A stretch of DNA of 22,938 nucleotides from Chitinophagaceae bacterium (GTDB taxonomy: Bacteria > Bacteroidota > Bacteroidia > Chitinophagales > Chitinophagaceae): the NCBI GenBank assembly GCA_947481355.1, contig CANKGM010000008.1:1-22938 (forward strand), read 5' to 3'. The position numbers were made by a program, and so were the translations under genes. Below the pieces are notes generated by a model. It did not search any database, was not told where the DNA came from, and worked only from the letters and a program-made list of their open reading frames with translations. Positions 16,054 through 22,938 of the stretch are shown piece after piece (within the stretch, counting starts at the first letter, position 1; the number at the start of each line of letters is the position of its first letter).

Positions 16054-17568
16054 ATGGCTTTATTAGAAATCAGATTGCCAAAATCGATTGCTCATGCGTT
16101 GAGTCTGCCAGAGAACTCTCCTAAAAGACAACAACAACGGGTATTGAAAAAGCTTTTAAAAAAAGCCAAAGACACCCGCTTTGGTCAGCATTTTAACTTT
16201 GAGGAAATACTGAAGGATAAAAGTCCAGAGAAAAAATTTCGGGCTACCGTAAAAGCATATGACTACAATACCATTTATGCTGAATGGTGGAATCAAACCT
16301 TACGTGGTGATGAAGATGTATGCTGGCCGGGGAAAATAAAATATTTTGCCCTAAGCTCAGGCACTTCAGAGGCTTCTAGCAAGTATATTCCAATAACTAA
16401 GGATCTTATGAAGGGCAATAGGGTTAGCATGGTGAAGCAGTTGCTATCCCTAAGAAACTATGAAAACATCCCCTGGAAATCTGTCGGGAAAGGATACCTC
16501 ATGTTAGGCGGAAGTACCGATTTGCAAAAGGGACCTGGCTATTTTGCTGGCGACCTTAGCGGCATTACAGCAAAAAAAGCACCATTCTGGTTTTCTCCTT
16601 TTTATAAGCCAGGTAAAAAAATTGCTAAGACAAACGATTGGAACAAGAAACTTGAAGCGATTGTGGAGGAAGCTCCGAATTGGGATATTGGATTTTTAGT
16701 AGGAATTCCCGCATGGATTCAAATGTGTATGGAGCTCATTATCAAACGGTACAATTTGAAAGACATCCATGAAATCTGGCCCAATCTGGCTTTTTTCTGT
16801 CATGGAGGTGTTGCCTTTGAACCCTATAAAAAAGGATTTGAAAAATTACTTGGCAAACACCTGACCTATATTGAGACATACCTTGCCTCAGAAGGATTTA
16901 TTGCCTACCATGATAGACAATACCACGATGGAATGAAATTGGTATTAAATGAGCACATTTTTTTCGAGTTTATTCCGTTTGACGATGAAAACTTTGATGC
17001 TTCAGGAAACCTAACAGAAAATCCAAAGTCAATACTGATTGACGAGGTTGAAAAAGGAAAAGACTATGCCATCTTAATGAGTACAGCAGCTGGAGCTTGG
17101 CGCTATTTAATTGGAGACACTATACGTTTCGTCAACTTGGAAAGATCTGAAATCATCATAACAGGCAGAACGAAACATTTTTTAAGTCTTGCAGGCGAAC
17201 ACCTGAGCGTAGACAATATGAATCGAGCAATTCAAGAGGTAAGTGAAAAATTGAACATCAATGTTTCAGAATTCACCGTTGCTGGCATTCCAATTGATCG
17301 TTTTTTTGGGCACCATTGGTATATTGGAACAGATGATCCAGTAGATAAAAAAGTATTAACTCAAATGCTTGATGAATCGTTAAAATCCATCAACGATGAT
17401 TATGCTACGGAAAGAATTAGTGTGTTAAAAGACATTATAGTGGATGTTCTTCCCGAAAAAAAATTCATGGACTTTATGGAGTTTAAAGGGAAAGTTGGAG
17501 GGCAACATAAGTTCCCTAGGGTCATTAAAGGCCCTCTTTATGAAGAATGGATAAATTTTATAAAATAG
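16054..17568 (+). CDS. GH3-superfamily protein (auxin-responsive promoter family)
   Basis: A 504-residue member of the GH3 branch of ANL adenylate-forming enzymes, which activate a carboxylate with ATP and, in plants, join it to an amino acid. The phosphate-binding loop SSGTSEASSKYIP is at 101-113. Further family blocks are FFCHGGVAFEPYKKGFE, ETYLASEGFIAY, STAAGAWRYLIGDTIRFV and TGRTKHFLSLAGEHLS, the last being the hinge before the C-terminal domain. Length is normal for bacterial GH3 proteins, whose substrates are mostly unknown. The frame begins at a TTG at 16045, but the ATG nine bases later (MALLEIRLP) is the natural start. It appears to be a single-gene unit; a short gap of 80 bases precedes the LysE gene. 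Confidence 0.93.
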   Translation: MALLEIRLPKSIAHALSLPENSPKRQQQRVLKKLLKKAKDTRFGQHFNFEEILKDKSPEKKFRATVKAYDYNTIYAEWWNQTLRGDEDVCWPGKIKYFALSSGTSEASSKYIPITKDLMKGNRVSMVKQLLSLRNYENIPWKSVGKGYLMLGGSTDLQKGPGYFAGDLSGITAKKAPFWFSPFYKPGKKIAKTNDWNKKLEAIVEEAPNWDIGFLVGIPAWIQMCMELIIKRYNLKDIHEIWPNLAFFCHGGVAFEPYKKGFEKLLGKHLTYIETYLASEGFIAYHDRQYHDGMKLVLNEHIFFEFIPFDDENFDASGNLTENPKSILIDEVEKGKDYAILMSTAAGAWRYLIGDTIRFVNLERSEIIITGRTKHFLSLAGEHLSVDNMNRAIQEVSEKLNINVSEFTVAGIPIDRFFGHHWYIGTDDPVDKKVLTQMLDESLKSINDDYATERISVLKDIIVDVLPEKKFMDFMEFKGKVGGQHKFPRVIKGPLYEEWINFIK

Positions 17569-17648
17569 AGCAGGACCTCAGTTAAGTTTATTTTTAAGAG
17601 ATTGCTAGGAAGTTGTTGAAATAAAAACCTTGAACTAAAAAAGAAAAA

Positions 17649-18281
17649 GTGCTTGAATCAATAATAAAAGGTTTTGGACTTGGACTCATATTTGTATTAT
17701 CGGTTGGACCGGTCATTTTTACTATCATAAAACAGAGTATCAATAACGGAACGAAAGGTGGATTTAGTTTCGTATTAGGTGTATGGTTAAGTGATATAAT
17801 ACTTGTTGTGGCTAGCAATGCGTTTTCTGATTTTGTAATGCAGGCTATGCATTTCAAAACTACAATAAGTTATGTTGGTGCTGCATTCATTATTTCAATG
17901 GGAACATTTTATATTTTTTTTAAAAAAGCAGCTTTACCAAATGGGGGATCTGATATGCAGGTGAAGTTTGGGAAGAGGGATTTTACTAAAGCATTTATGT
18001 CAGGCTTAATCATCAATACACTCAACCCGAGTGTAATTCTTTTTTGGTTAATTAACGCTACTGCATTCGCTGCTACCCATAGCCTTTCAGAAAGAATTAT
18101 TCTTTTTTCAACTTGCCTACTAGTGAATATGATTGGTGATGTTGCCAAGATAATGCTTGCTGCCAAAATTCGACATAAATTAACAATTCATAATATTAGA
18201 ATCATCAATATAATATCAGGGCTTATCTTAATTGGATTTGGTGTTGCCATCGTCTATGGTATACTTTACTTAAATAAATAA
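17649..18281 (+). CDS. LysE-family translocator, GTG start
   Basis: A 210-residue inner-membrane exporter of the LysE/RhtB superfamily, with about six helices. The N-terminal signature is LESIIKGFGLGLIFVLSVGPVIF, containing the conserved S-V-G-P motif, followed by NNGTKGGFSFVLGVWLSD. The second half carries SGLIINTLNPSVILFW, the repeat of the N-P motif. The family exports amino acids and related small molecules. The start is GTG at 17649; the family N-terminus begins exactly there and no ATG lies at a suitable place, while the purine-rich stretch AAAAAAGAAAAA just upstream may help initiation. It is the first gene of a tight operon; the next ATG follows after one base. Confidence 0.88.
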   Translation: MLESIIKGFGLGLIFVLSVGPVIFTIIKQSINNGTKGGFSFVLGVWLSDIILVVASNAFSDFVMQAMHFKTTISYVGAAFIISMGTFYIFFKKAALPNGGSDMQVKFGKRDFTKAFMSGLIINTLNPSVILFWLINATAFAATHSLSERIILFSTCLLVNMIGDVAKIMLAAKIRHKLTIHNIRIINIISGLILIGFGVAIVYGILYLNK

Positions 18282-18282
18282 A

Positions 18283-18846
18283 ATGCAACTAGGCCCAAAA
18301 TCAATCAACACACTACTCACTTTATTGATCAGTATTTTATGCCTCTCTAGTTATGCACAACAGTCTGATATCATTGTGTTTAAAAAAGGAAATAGCAGAA
18401 CTATTAAAACCTATTTTCCCGGAATACAAATTCACTTTGTTTCAATTGCTGGCAATGAGGTTGAAGGAATGATTAAAAAAATAGTTAAGGATAGCATTTA
18501 TATTAACACATATGATTCACGTCCACAATATACAATCTGGGGATCTAGTTTTTGGGATACTGTTAGTGTATCATTGTCAAAATATCATATCAAAGAAATA
18601 AGGGAAATTGTAAAACCCCCTCAACGATTTGCATTCATTAAAAATGGTTTTATATTTATTGTTGGCGGTTTTGGTTATGCCATTCTACATAGTGTAAATG
18701 CTTTATACCTAAAAGAAAAAATAGACCCCAAAACAATTGGCCTTTCTGCCGCATCTATTGCGACGGGCATTGTCCTAAAAAAATTGAATAAGAATACTAT
18801 AACACTTGGCAAACGTCATTACCTTCAATATATACCCTTAAATTAA
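18283..18846 (+). CDS. Exported hypothetical protein with membrane segments
   Basis: A 187-residue protein without a recognised family. A signal peptide at 1-25 ends in SSYAQ. The middle (~28-110) looks like a beta-rich soluble domain with FKKGNSRTIKTYFPGIQI and VKDSIYINTYDSRPQYTIWG, reminiscent of short exported domains that precede a membrane anchor. Two hydrophobic segments follow at about 119-140 and 149-166, then a basic tail. It sits one base after the LysE-type gene and seven bases before mtgA, so the three genes are surely cotranscribed, yet no shared function is obvious. It could be a small cell-envelope protein assisting peptidoglycan synthesis; that is only inference from position. 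Confidence 0.75.
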   Translation: MQLGPKSINTLLTLLISILCLSSYAQQSDIIVFKKGNSRTIKTYFPGIQIHFVSIAGNEVEGMIKKIVKDSIYINTYDSRPQYTIWGSSFWDTVSVSLSKYHIKEIREIVKPPQRFAFIKNGFIFIVGGFGYAILHSVNALYLKEKIDPKTIGLSAASIATGIVLKKLNKNTITLGKRHYLQYIPLN

Positions 18847-18853
18847 TTTTCAG

Positions 18854-19528
18854 TTGATTCGATTATTAAAAAAAATATTCCTCATTCTATTTTTTGCACA
18901 GCTAGTCTACATTATATTGCTAAAATTTATTGATGCCCCAATTACAGTAACGCAAATAGAAAGTATTCTGCAGGGAGATGGATTTAATAGGACGCATGTA
19001 GGAATGCACGAAATCTCTAAAGAGGCAAAATTAGCCGTTATTGCATCCGAGGATCAGCTTTTCCCAGACCACAGCGGATTCGATTTTAAAAATATCCAAA
19101 AAGCACTTGCATACAATAAGAAAAAACCAGGAAGGGTAAGGGGCGCATCCACTATCTCTCAACAAGTAGCCAAAAATATTTTCCTGTGGCAGGGCAGAAG
19201 TTGGATAAGAAAAGGGCTAGAAGTTTATTTTACATTCATGATTGAATTCATTTGGGGGAAAACAAGAATTTTGGAAGTCTACCTAAACGAAGCTGAAATG
19301 GGAAAAGGAATTTTCGGAATTGAAGCTGCTTCAAAAAAATATTTTAAACACTCTGCATCAAAACTATCCAGATCTGAGGCTGCAATGATTGCAGCAAGTC
19401 TTCCTAATCCAGTTCGATATACAGTGAAACCACTTTCACCTTTTGTGTCAAGAAAATATCCGTGGGTAATGAGACAAATGAATAATCTTCAGGGAGACCC
19501 GGATGTAAAAAATATTATCTCAGATTAA
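18854..19528 (+). CDS. mtgA: Monofunctional peptidoglycan glycosyltransferase
   Basis: A 224-residue membrane-anchored enzyme that polymerises lipid II into glycan strands, without a transpeptidase domain. An N-terminal membrane helix lies at about 8-24. All five GT51 motifs are present: ASEDQLFPDHSGFD with catalytic Glu66, RGASTISQQVAKN at 96-108, RKGLEVYF at 119-126, ILEVYLNEAEMG at 139-150 with the second conserved Glu, and GIEAASKKYF at 155-164. The start is TTG at 18854; the family N-terminus (MIRLLKKIFL) begins there and no ATG precedes the helix. The length matches MtgA. It is the third gene of the LysE-type operon, seven bases after its neighbour. Confidence 0.94.
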   Translation: MIRLLKKIFLILFFAQLVYIILLKFIDAPITVTQIESILQGDGFNRTHVGMHEISKEAKLAVIASEDQLFPDHSGFDFKNIQKALAYNKKKPGRVRGASTISQQVAKNIFLWQGRSWIRKGLEVYFTFMIEFIWGKTRILEVYLNEAEMGKGIFGIEAASKKYFKHSASKLSRSEAAMIAASLPNPVRYTVKPLSPFVSRKYPWVMRQMNNLQGDPDVKNIISD

Positions 19529-19568
19529 GTTTTCAAAGTAATCTATACAACGCTATAGAAAATATACT

Positions 19569-20153
19569 TTATTGAAAAGATTTTCTGAGTTTATCAACCC
19601 AATTTATTGCCTGTTGAGTTCTTTCAGTTTCAGATCCCGTAACCTCAAACCAAGGTGTTTGCTGGTTGATAAGAATATCCTTGTAATAATTATACAGAGA
19701 AGCACGTTTTTCTACTTCAGGATACTCCCTCAGTTCATCTTTGGTCCAGGGAAGATCGTGTTTACATAGAAGGTAGCCATCATATTTTCTTTCAGAGATT
19801 TGATTCAAAATCCATGGATCACATTGATCAAAGACAAATTCACTCCATACTTTCATCACATACATATCGGTATCGATAAATAAAATAGGCTGCTTTGTTG
19901 AATCATTTTTTGAATGATGTATAGAAAGTTCTATAAGAGCTTTCTCTTCCAAAGCCAATTGACCCTTTGCAATCAAAAGCAAATCCTCATATGAATAGTT
20001 GGTCCCATTGTTTATCAAATACTCTCGAGCATATTCTTGACACCAATGCGTTGAAAAATGTAACGCTAATTCTGTGCAAAGGGTACTCTTTCCGGTAGAC
20101 TCTGGACCAATAGCCACGATTTTTAAAATATGATCAGTGCTGTTCAACTTCAT
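19569..20153 (-). CDS. NadR-type nicotinamide ribonucleoside kinase (AAA_28 ATPase)
   Basis: A 194-residue P-loop kinase matching the C-terminal domain of NadR, standing alone. The Walker A motif GPESTGKST is at 16-24. QEYAREYL follows, typical of NadR kinases, and FIDTDMYVMKVWSEF carries the Walker B-like D-T-D. DLPWTKDELREYPEVEKRASLYNYYKDIL is the lid and substrate region seen in NadR proteins. It would phosphorylate nicotinamide riboside to NMN using ATP. Its first 20 bases overlap the end of the pnuC gene, so import and trapping of the vitamin are encoded as one coupled unit. The adenylyltransferase and regulator domains of full NadR are missing, as usual in Bacteroidota. Confidence 0.9.
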   Translation of the reverse strand: MKLNSTDHILKIVAIGPESTGKSTLCTELALHFSTHWCQEYAREYLINNGTNYSYEDLLLIAKGQLALEEKALIELSIHHSKNDSTKQPILFIDTDMYVMKVWSEFVFDQCDPWILNQISERKYDGYLLCKHDLPWTKDELREYPEVEKRASLYNYYKDILINQQTPWFEVTGSETERTQQAINWVDKLRKSFQ

Positions 20154-20727
20154 TTGCTTTTTTTCTCCATTCTATCAATCCGAGAATAGCCAATACCAAT
20201 AAAATCAAATAATAAAAAGATGTGTCGTCAAACCCTTTTACATAATACAATGGCACAGAAACAATATTGGTAATAATCCACCAAATCCAACTATTCACTT
20301 TCTTTTTTGCCATAAGCCACATTCCGGTAAATGCTGATGCAGACGCAAGCGCATCTGCCCATGGTATAGCGCCTGGAGCAAAAGCGTCTTTTATATATTG
20401 TAAGGCTAGAAATATTATTATATACACTCCAATAAAGAACAATATCTCTTTGCGCCTCTCTGAAGTCGATGAATTTGAAATCCGAATAAGTAATTCTTTA
20501 TTACCATCTTGTCTCATCCAATTATACCATCCATATATGCTCATGATAGTATAGTACAAATTCACTGTAGCCTCCCCAAATAAATCTCCCTGAAAACTCA
20601 AATAGATGTAAATAATGGTGCTCAGTATTCCAATGGGGTATACCCAAATATTCCCTTTTTTTGAAAACCAAACGGAAATAATTCCTGAGACTATAGCGAT
20701 TTTCTCTAAAGCACCGATCATTTCCAT
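20134..20727 (-). CDS. pnuC: Nicotinamide riboside transporter PnuC
   Basis: A 197-residue inner-membrane facilitator with about seven helices. Recognisable parts are SVWFSKKGNIWVYPIGILSTIIYIYL near the N-terminus, FGEATVNLYYTIMSIYGWYNW, and the C-terminal NSWIWWIITNIVSVPLYYVKG, which together form the tryptophan-rich PnuC core. PnuC carries unphosphorylated nicotinamide riboside by facilitated diffusion and relies on intracellular phosphorylation. The downstream overlapping gene encodes exactly such a kinase, which favours this substrate over thiamine, the cargo of the PnuT branch. The ~150 bases upstream contain no recognisable riboswitch. Confidence 0.92.
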   Translation of the reverse strand: MEMIGALEKIAIVSGIISVWFSKKGNIWVYPIGILSTIIYIYLSFQGDLFGEATVNLYYTIMSIYGWYNWMRQDGNKELLIRISNSSTSERRKEILFFIGVYIIIFLALQYIKDAFAPGAIPWADALASASAFTGMWLMAKKKVNSWIWWIITNIVSVPLYYVKGFDDTSFYYLILLVLAILGLIEWRKKANEVEQH

Positions 20728-20800
20728 AGTGCAAAAATGATACGGAATTTTCAGAAAACCTAAAAGTAAAATTGATTATGCCATACAGTCATTGTTTTAG

Positions 20801-20808
20801 TAAATTTG
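20801..20808 (+). promoter_or_regulatory. Candidate -7 box upstream of the SDR gene
   Basis: TAAATTTG matches TAnnTTTG perfectly. It would give a leader of roughly 70 bases before the presumed start at 20882. A second, poorer match (TAACTTTC) is at 20840-20847. No TTG stands at the right spacing. Confidence 0.35.
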
Positions 20809-20881
20809 AATACCATAGAATAACTCGATGCTTATTGTATAACTTTCGTTTTCATCTTATAATCTACATCATATCAGTACT

Positions 20882-21712
20882 ATAAACCATTCTACGATTG
20901 TTATTAGCGGCGCGGCATCGGGCATTGGGAGATTGCTTGCATTAGAAGCAGCTAAAAAAAAGGCCGCATATATTATTATTCTTGATATTAATGAGCAGGC
21001 AGGAATAAACGTATGCAACGAAATTAAGACAGCTGGAACCGATTGCTCATTTGTAAAAGTAGATCTAGCTAGTCAATCTTCTATCGCAGAAGCAGTGGAA
21101 AATATTTATGCTATAATGCCATCAATTGATATAGTAATTAATAATGCCGGAATTGTGATTGGTAAATTATTTCAAGATCATCAAAATGACGAAATTGAAA
21201 AAACTATTTCCATCAATTTAAATGCACCAATGTACCTTACCCATAAAATACTTCCTGGTATGCTGAAAAACAAAGGTGGGCACATTGTTAATGTGGCATC
21301 TGCAGCGGGGATGGCTGCTCACCCAAAACTATCTGTATATGCTGCCAGTAAATGGGGAATGATTGGATGGAGTGAAAGCTTAAGGCTTGAATTAGAACAA
21401 GCAAATGCTGGTATTAGAGTAACCACGGTTACGCCATATTATATTAACACTGGAATGTTCAAAGGTGTTAGATCACCCATTATTCCATTATTAAAACCTG
21501 AAGTGGTTGCTAAAAAAATCATTAGCGCAATTGAAAAAAATAAAATTTTTTCACGAATGCCAGGCCTAGTGTATGCCATGCCCTTTTTTAAAGGTATTTT
21601 ACCCCAACGTTGGTTTGATGCCATAGTAGGAAAAGTATTTGGCGTATATGGTGCGATGAATTTCTTTGAAGGAAGACAACAACCAGAACAAAAAAATAAC
21701 GAAATTAGGTAG
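20882..21712 (+). CDS. Short-chain dehydrogenase/reductase, SDR16C-like, no canonical start codon
   Basis: A classical SDR of about 276 residues using NAD(P). Counting from an ATA at 20882, the cofactor motif SGAASGIG is at 9-16, NNAG at 87-90, and the catalytic Ser140, Tyr153 and Lys157 (VASAAG, VYAASK) are intact. The C-terminal part (VTPYYINTGMFKGV, IPLLKPEVVAKKI, ILPQRWFDAIVGK) resembles the RDH10/DHRS3 group of lipid and retinoid dehydrogenases. The frame is open upstream to a stop at 20840-20842, but contains no ATG, GTG or TTG before the glycine motif; the first canonical codon, TTG at 20933, lies after it and would delete the nucleotide-binding strand. The ATA precedes NHSTIVISG, exactly where Met is expected. 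Either a rare ATA/ATT start, a point mutation, or a base error. Next gene follows after 17 bases. Confidence 0.82.
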   Translation: MNHSTIVISGAASGIGRLLALEAAKKKAAYIIILDINEQAGINVCNEIKTAGTDCSFVKVDLASQSSIAEAVENIYAIMPSIDIVINNAGIVIGKLFQDHQNDEIEKTISINLNAPMYLTHKILPGMLKNKGGHIVNVASAAGMAAHPKLSVYAASKWGMIGWSESLRLELEQANAGIRVTTVTPYYINTGMFKGVRSPIIPLLKPEVVAKKIISAIEKNKIFSRMPGLVYAMPFFKGILPQRWFDAIVGKVFGVYGAMNFFEGRQQPEQKNNEIR

Positions 21713-21729
21713 AGAACAAAATAATTTTT

Positions 21730-22851
21730 ATGAAAATAGCAATACTTGGTGCAGGGATGGTAGGGTCAGCCATGGCAAAAGACTTAAGTGCCGATTTTGA
21801 CGTGTGCTCATTCGATATCAATCAAGAAGCACTAAATACATTGGCTGCAAGTGGATTCAAAATTAAAACGAAACAAGCCGATTTACAAGATTACGAACAT
21901 TATCCAGAGATGCTCCAAGAGTTTGATCTTGTTTTGTGTGCTGTTCCCGGCTTTATGGGATTCAATACACTGAAGGCCATCATCACTGCTGGAAAAGATT
22001 GTGCAGATATTTCATTTTTCCCTGAAAACGCACTGGATTTAGATAGTTTAGCAAAAGAAAAACAAGTAACCGTTATAACAGATATCGGTGTTGCTCCTGG
22101 AATGAGCAACTTGATTATTGGCTATTACAATCAGAACATAACCATAAACTCCTTTGAAATTTATGTGGGGGGCTTGCCCAAGTTGAGAAAAAAACCATTC
22201 GAATACAAAGCCCCATTTTCTCCTATTGATGTGATTGAAGAATACACTCGTCCAGCTCGATTATTTGAAAATGGCAGAATCGTGGTTAAGCAAGCATTGA
22301 GTGAAAAAGAATTTGTTGAAATTGAGGGATTAGGAACATTAGAAGCATTTAACACGGATGGACTTCGCTCATTACTGTTCACGATGTCTCATATAAAAGA
22401 CCAAAAAGAAAAAACGCTGCGCTATCCAGGCCATTCAGAGCTAATTATTGGACTTCAGCTAGCTGGATTTTTTTCTGAAGAACCCATGAAATTCGGTAAT
22501 GAAATGATCAGGCCAATTGATGTTACTTCAAAAATTTTATTCAAAGAATGGAAGCTAGAACCCGGAGATGAGGAACTCACAGTAATGAAAGTTATCCTTC
22601 ATGGCACTGAAGATGGACATCCTATAACAATTGAATACAATCTATTAGATAGGTATGATACTAAGACAGCTATTTCATCCATGAGTCGCTCTACTGGATA
22701 TACATGTACCGCTGCTGCAAACTTGATTGCAAAAAAAATGTTTACTAAAAAAGGAGTTTATCCCCCTGAGCTTATGGCATCCACAGAAGGCTGCTTTCAA
22801 TTTGTCATGGATTACCTGAAAGCAAGAGGTGTAAATTGGATAAAAAAATAG
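21730..22851 (+). CDS. Saccharopine dehydrogenase-family protein (lysine 6-dehydrogenase-like)
   Basis: A 373-residue NAD(P)-dependent oxidoreductase. The Rossmann motif GAGMVGSAMA is at 7-16, followed by FDINQEAL, and VTDIGVAPGMSNLIIG-like text (here ITDIGVAPGMSN) is the hallmark of the lysine-pathway branch. The C-terminal domain carries EGLGTLEAFNTDGLRSLLFT and TLRYPGHSELIIGLQLAGFF, both typical of saccharopine reductase and lysine 6-dehydrogenase. It probably oxidises or forms the C-N bond of an amino-acid adduct, as in lysine breakdown or synthesis. The gene lies 17 bases after the SDR, which implies cotranscription, although the two substrates have no evident link. The exact reaction is not decided by sequence. 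Confidence 0.9.
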   Translation: MKIAILGAGMVGSAMAKDLSADFDVCSFDINQEALNTLAASGFKIKTKQADLQDYEHYPEMLQEFDLVLCAVPGFMGFNTLKAIITAGKDCADISFFPENALDLDSLAKEKQVTVITDIGVAPGMSNLIIGYYNQNITINSFEIYVGGLPKLRKKPFEYKAPFSPIDVIEEYTRPARLFENGRIVVKQALSEKEFVEIEGLGTLEAFNTDGLRSLLFTMSHIKDQKEKTLRYPGHSELIIGLQLAGFFSEEPMKFGNEMIRPIDVTSKILFKEWKLEPGDEELTVMKVILHGTEDGHPITIEYNLLDRYDTKTAISSMSRSTGYTCTAAANLIAKKMFTKKGVYPPELMASTEGCFQFVMDYLKARGVNWIKK

Positions 22852-22872
22852 CTAGCTAAAAGAAAGCGGATA

Positions 22873-22938
22873 TTATTCAGCTTCAGCAACCACTTCTGTT
22901 ACTTCAGGAATCATTCGCTTCATCATGCCTTCAATACC
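22873..22938 (-). CDS. NifU-like Fe-S scaffold protein, C-terminal end (5' part outside window)
   Basis: The minus strand at the right edge has an open frame ending in TAA at 22875-22873. It encodes 21 residues, GIEGMMKRMIPEVTEVVAEAE. This matches the end of the NifU C-terminal domain, where a Cys-x-x-Cys is followed by G-I-E-x-x-L-K-x-x-I-P-E-I-x-x-V. Such proteins carry and deliver Fe-S clusters; the cysteines themselves lie outside the window. The gene converges on the saccharopine dehydrogenase-like gene with 21 bases between them. Confidence 0.75.
   Translation of the reverse strand, partial: GIEGMMKRMIPEVTEVVAEAE

Noticed and set aside
19523..19545. Possible hairpin AGATTA/TAATCT after mtgA
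   Set aside because: Only six A/T-rich pairs with an 11-base loop and no T-run on either strand.
20728..20881. Possible riboswitch ahead of pnuC
   Set aside because: Read on the minus strand I see no TPP-box sequence or other conserved aptamer core, only AT-rich sequence.

Overview
This AT-rich window comes from the chromosome of a free-living member of the Bacteroidota, most likely a cytophagal or chitinophagal lineage. The main evidence is an M1 peptidase with a type IX secretion sorting tail, a lamin-tail protein with an FlgD-like C-terminal Ig domain, an RpoN with the long acidic region II seen in this phylum, and several -7 boxes of the form TAnnTTTG with few Shine-Dalgarno sites. I see no tRNA, rRNA, CRISPR array, insertion sequence, phage gene or origin. 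No gene-free stretch exceeds 300 bases. Nearly every gene belongs to a recognisable family.

Layout, left to right. Bases 1-1314 are the 3' end of a secreted lamin-tail protein. A PfkB sugar kinase (minus) is divergent from a coupled trio (plus): a phytanoyl-CoA-dioxygenase-like Fe/2OG oxygenase, an aldo/keto reductase and an exported Dabb protein. Next come a flavin-reductase-like protein (minus) and an exported L,D-transpeptidase (plus) that ends in a strong intrinsic terminator. rpoN and a PAP2-like membrane protein form a minus-strand pair, divergent from a small exported protein; a 14-bp perfect palindrome lies between them. A tight minus-strand operon encodes a radical SAM/SPASM enzyme, an AI-2E-family permease and a MarR regulator. 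Divergent from it is the secreted M1 peptidase, then a small two-helix membrane protein. A minus-strand group follows: an orphan gluconate 2-dehydrogenase subunit 3-like lipoprotein, a DUF4440-like exported protein and a prohibitin-like SPFH protein.

The right part holds a GH3-superfamily protein, a tight operon of LysE-type exporter, exported hypothetical protein and MtgA transglycosylase, an overlapping pnuC and NadR-type kinase pair for nicotinamide riboside salvage (minus), an SDR and saccharopine-dehydrogenase-like pair (plus), and at the right edge the last 21 residues of a NifU-like protein (minus).

I found no clearly new multi-gene system. The points most worth a second look are the SDR gene with no ATG, GTG or TTG ahead of its NAD(P)-binding motif (an ATA sits where ATG is expected), the palindrome beside rpoN, the Fe/2OG oxygenase-reductase-Dabb cassette, and the radical SAM-permease-MarR operon.
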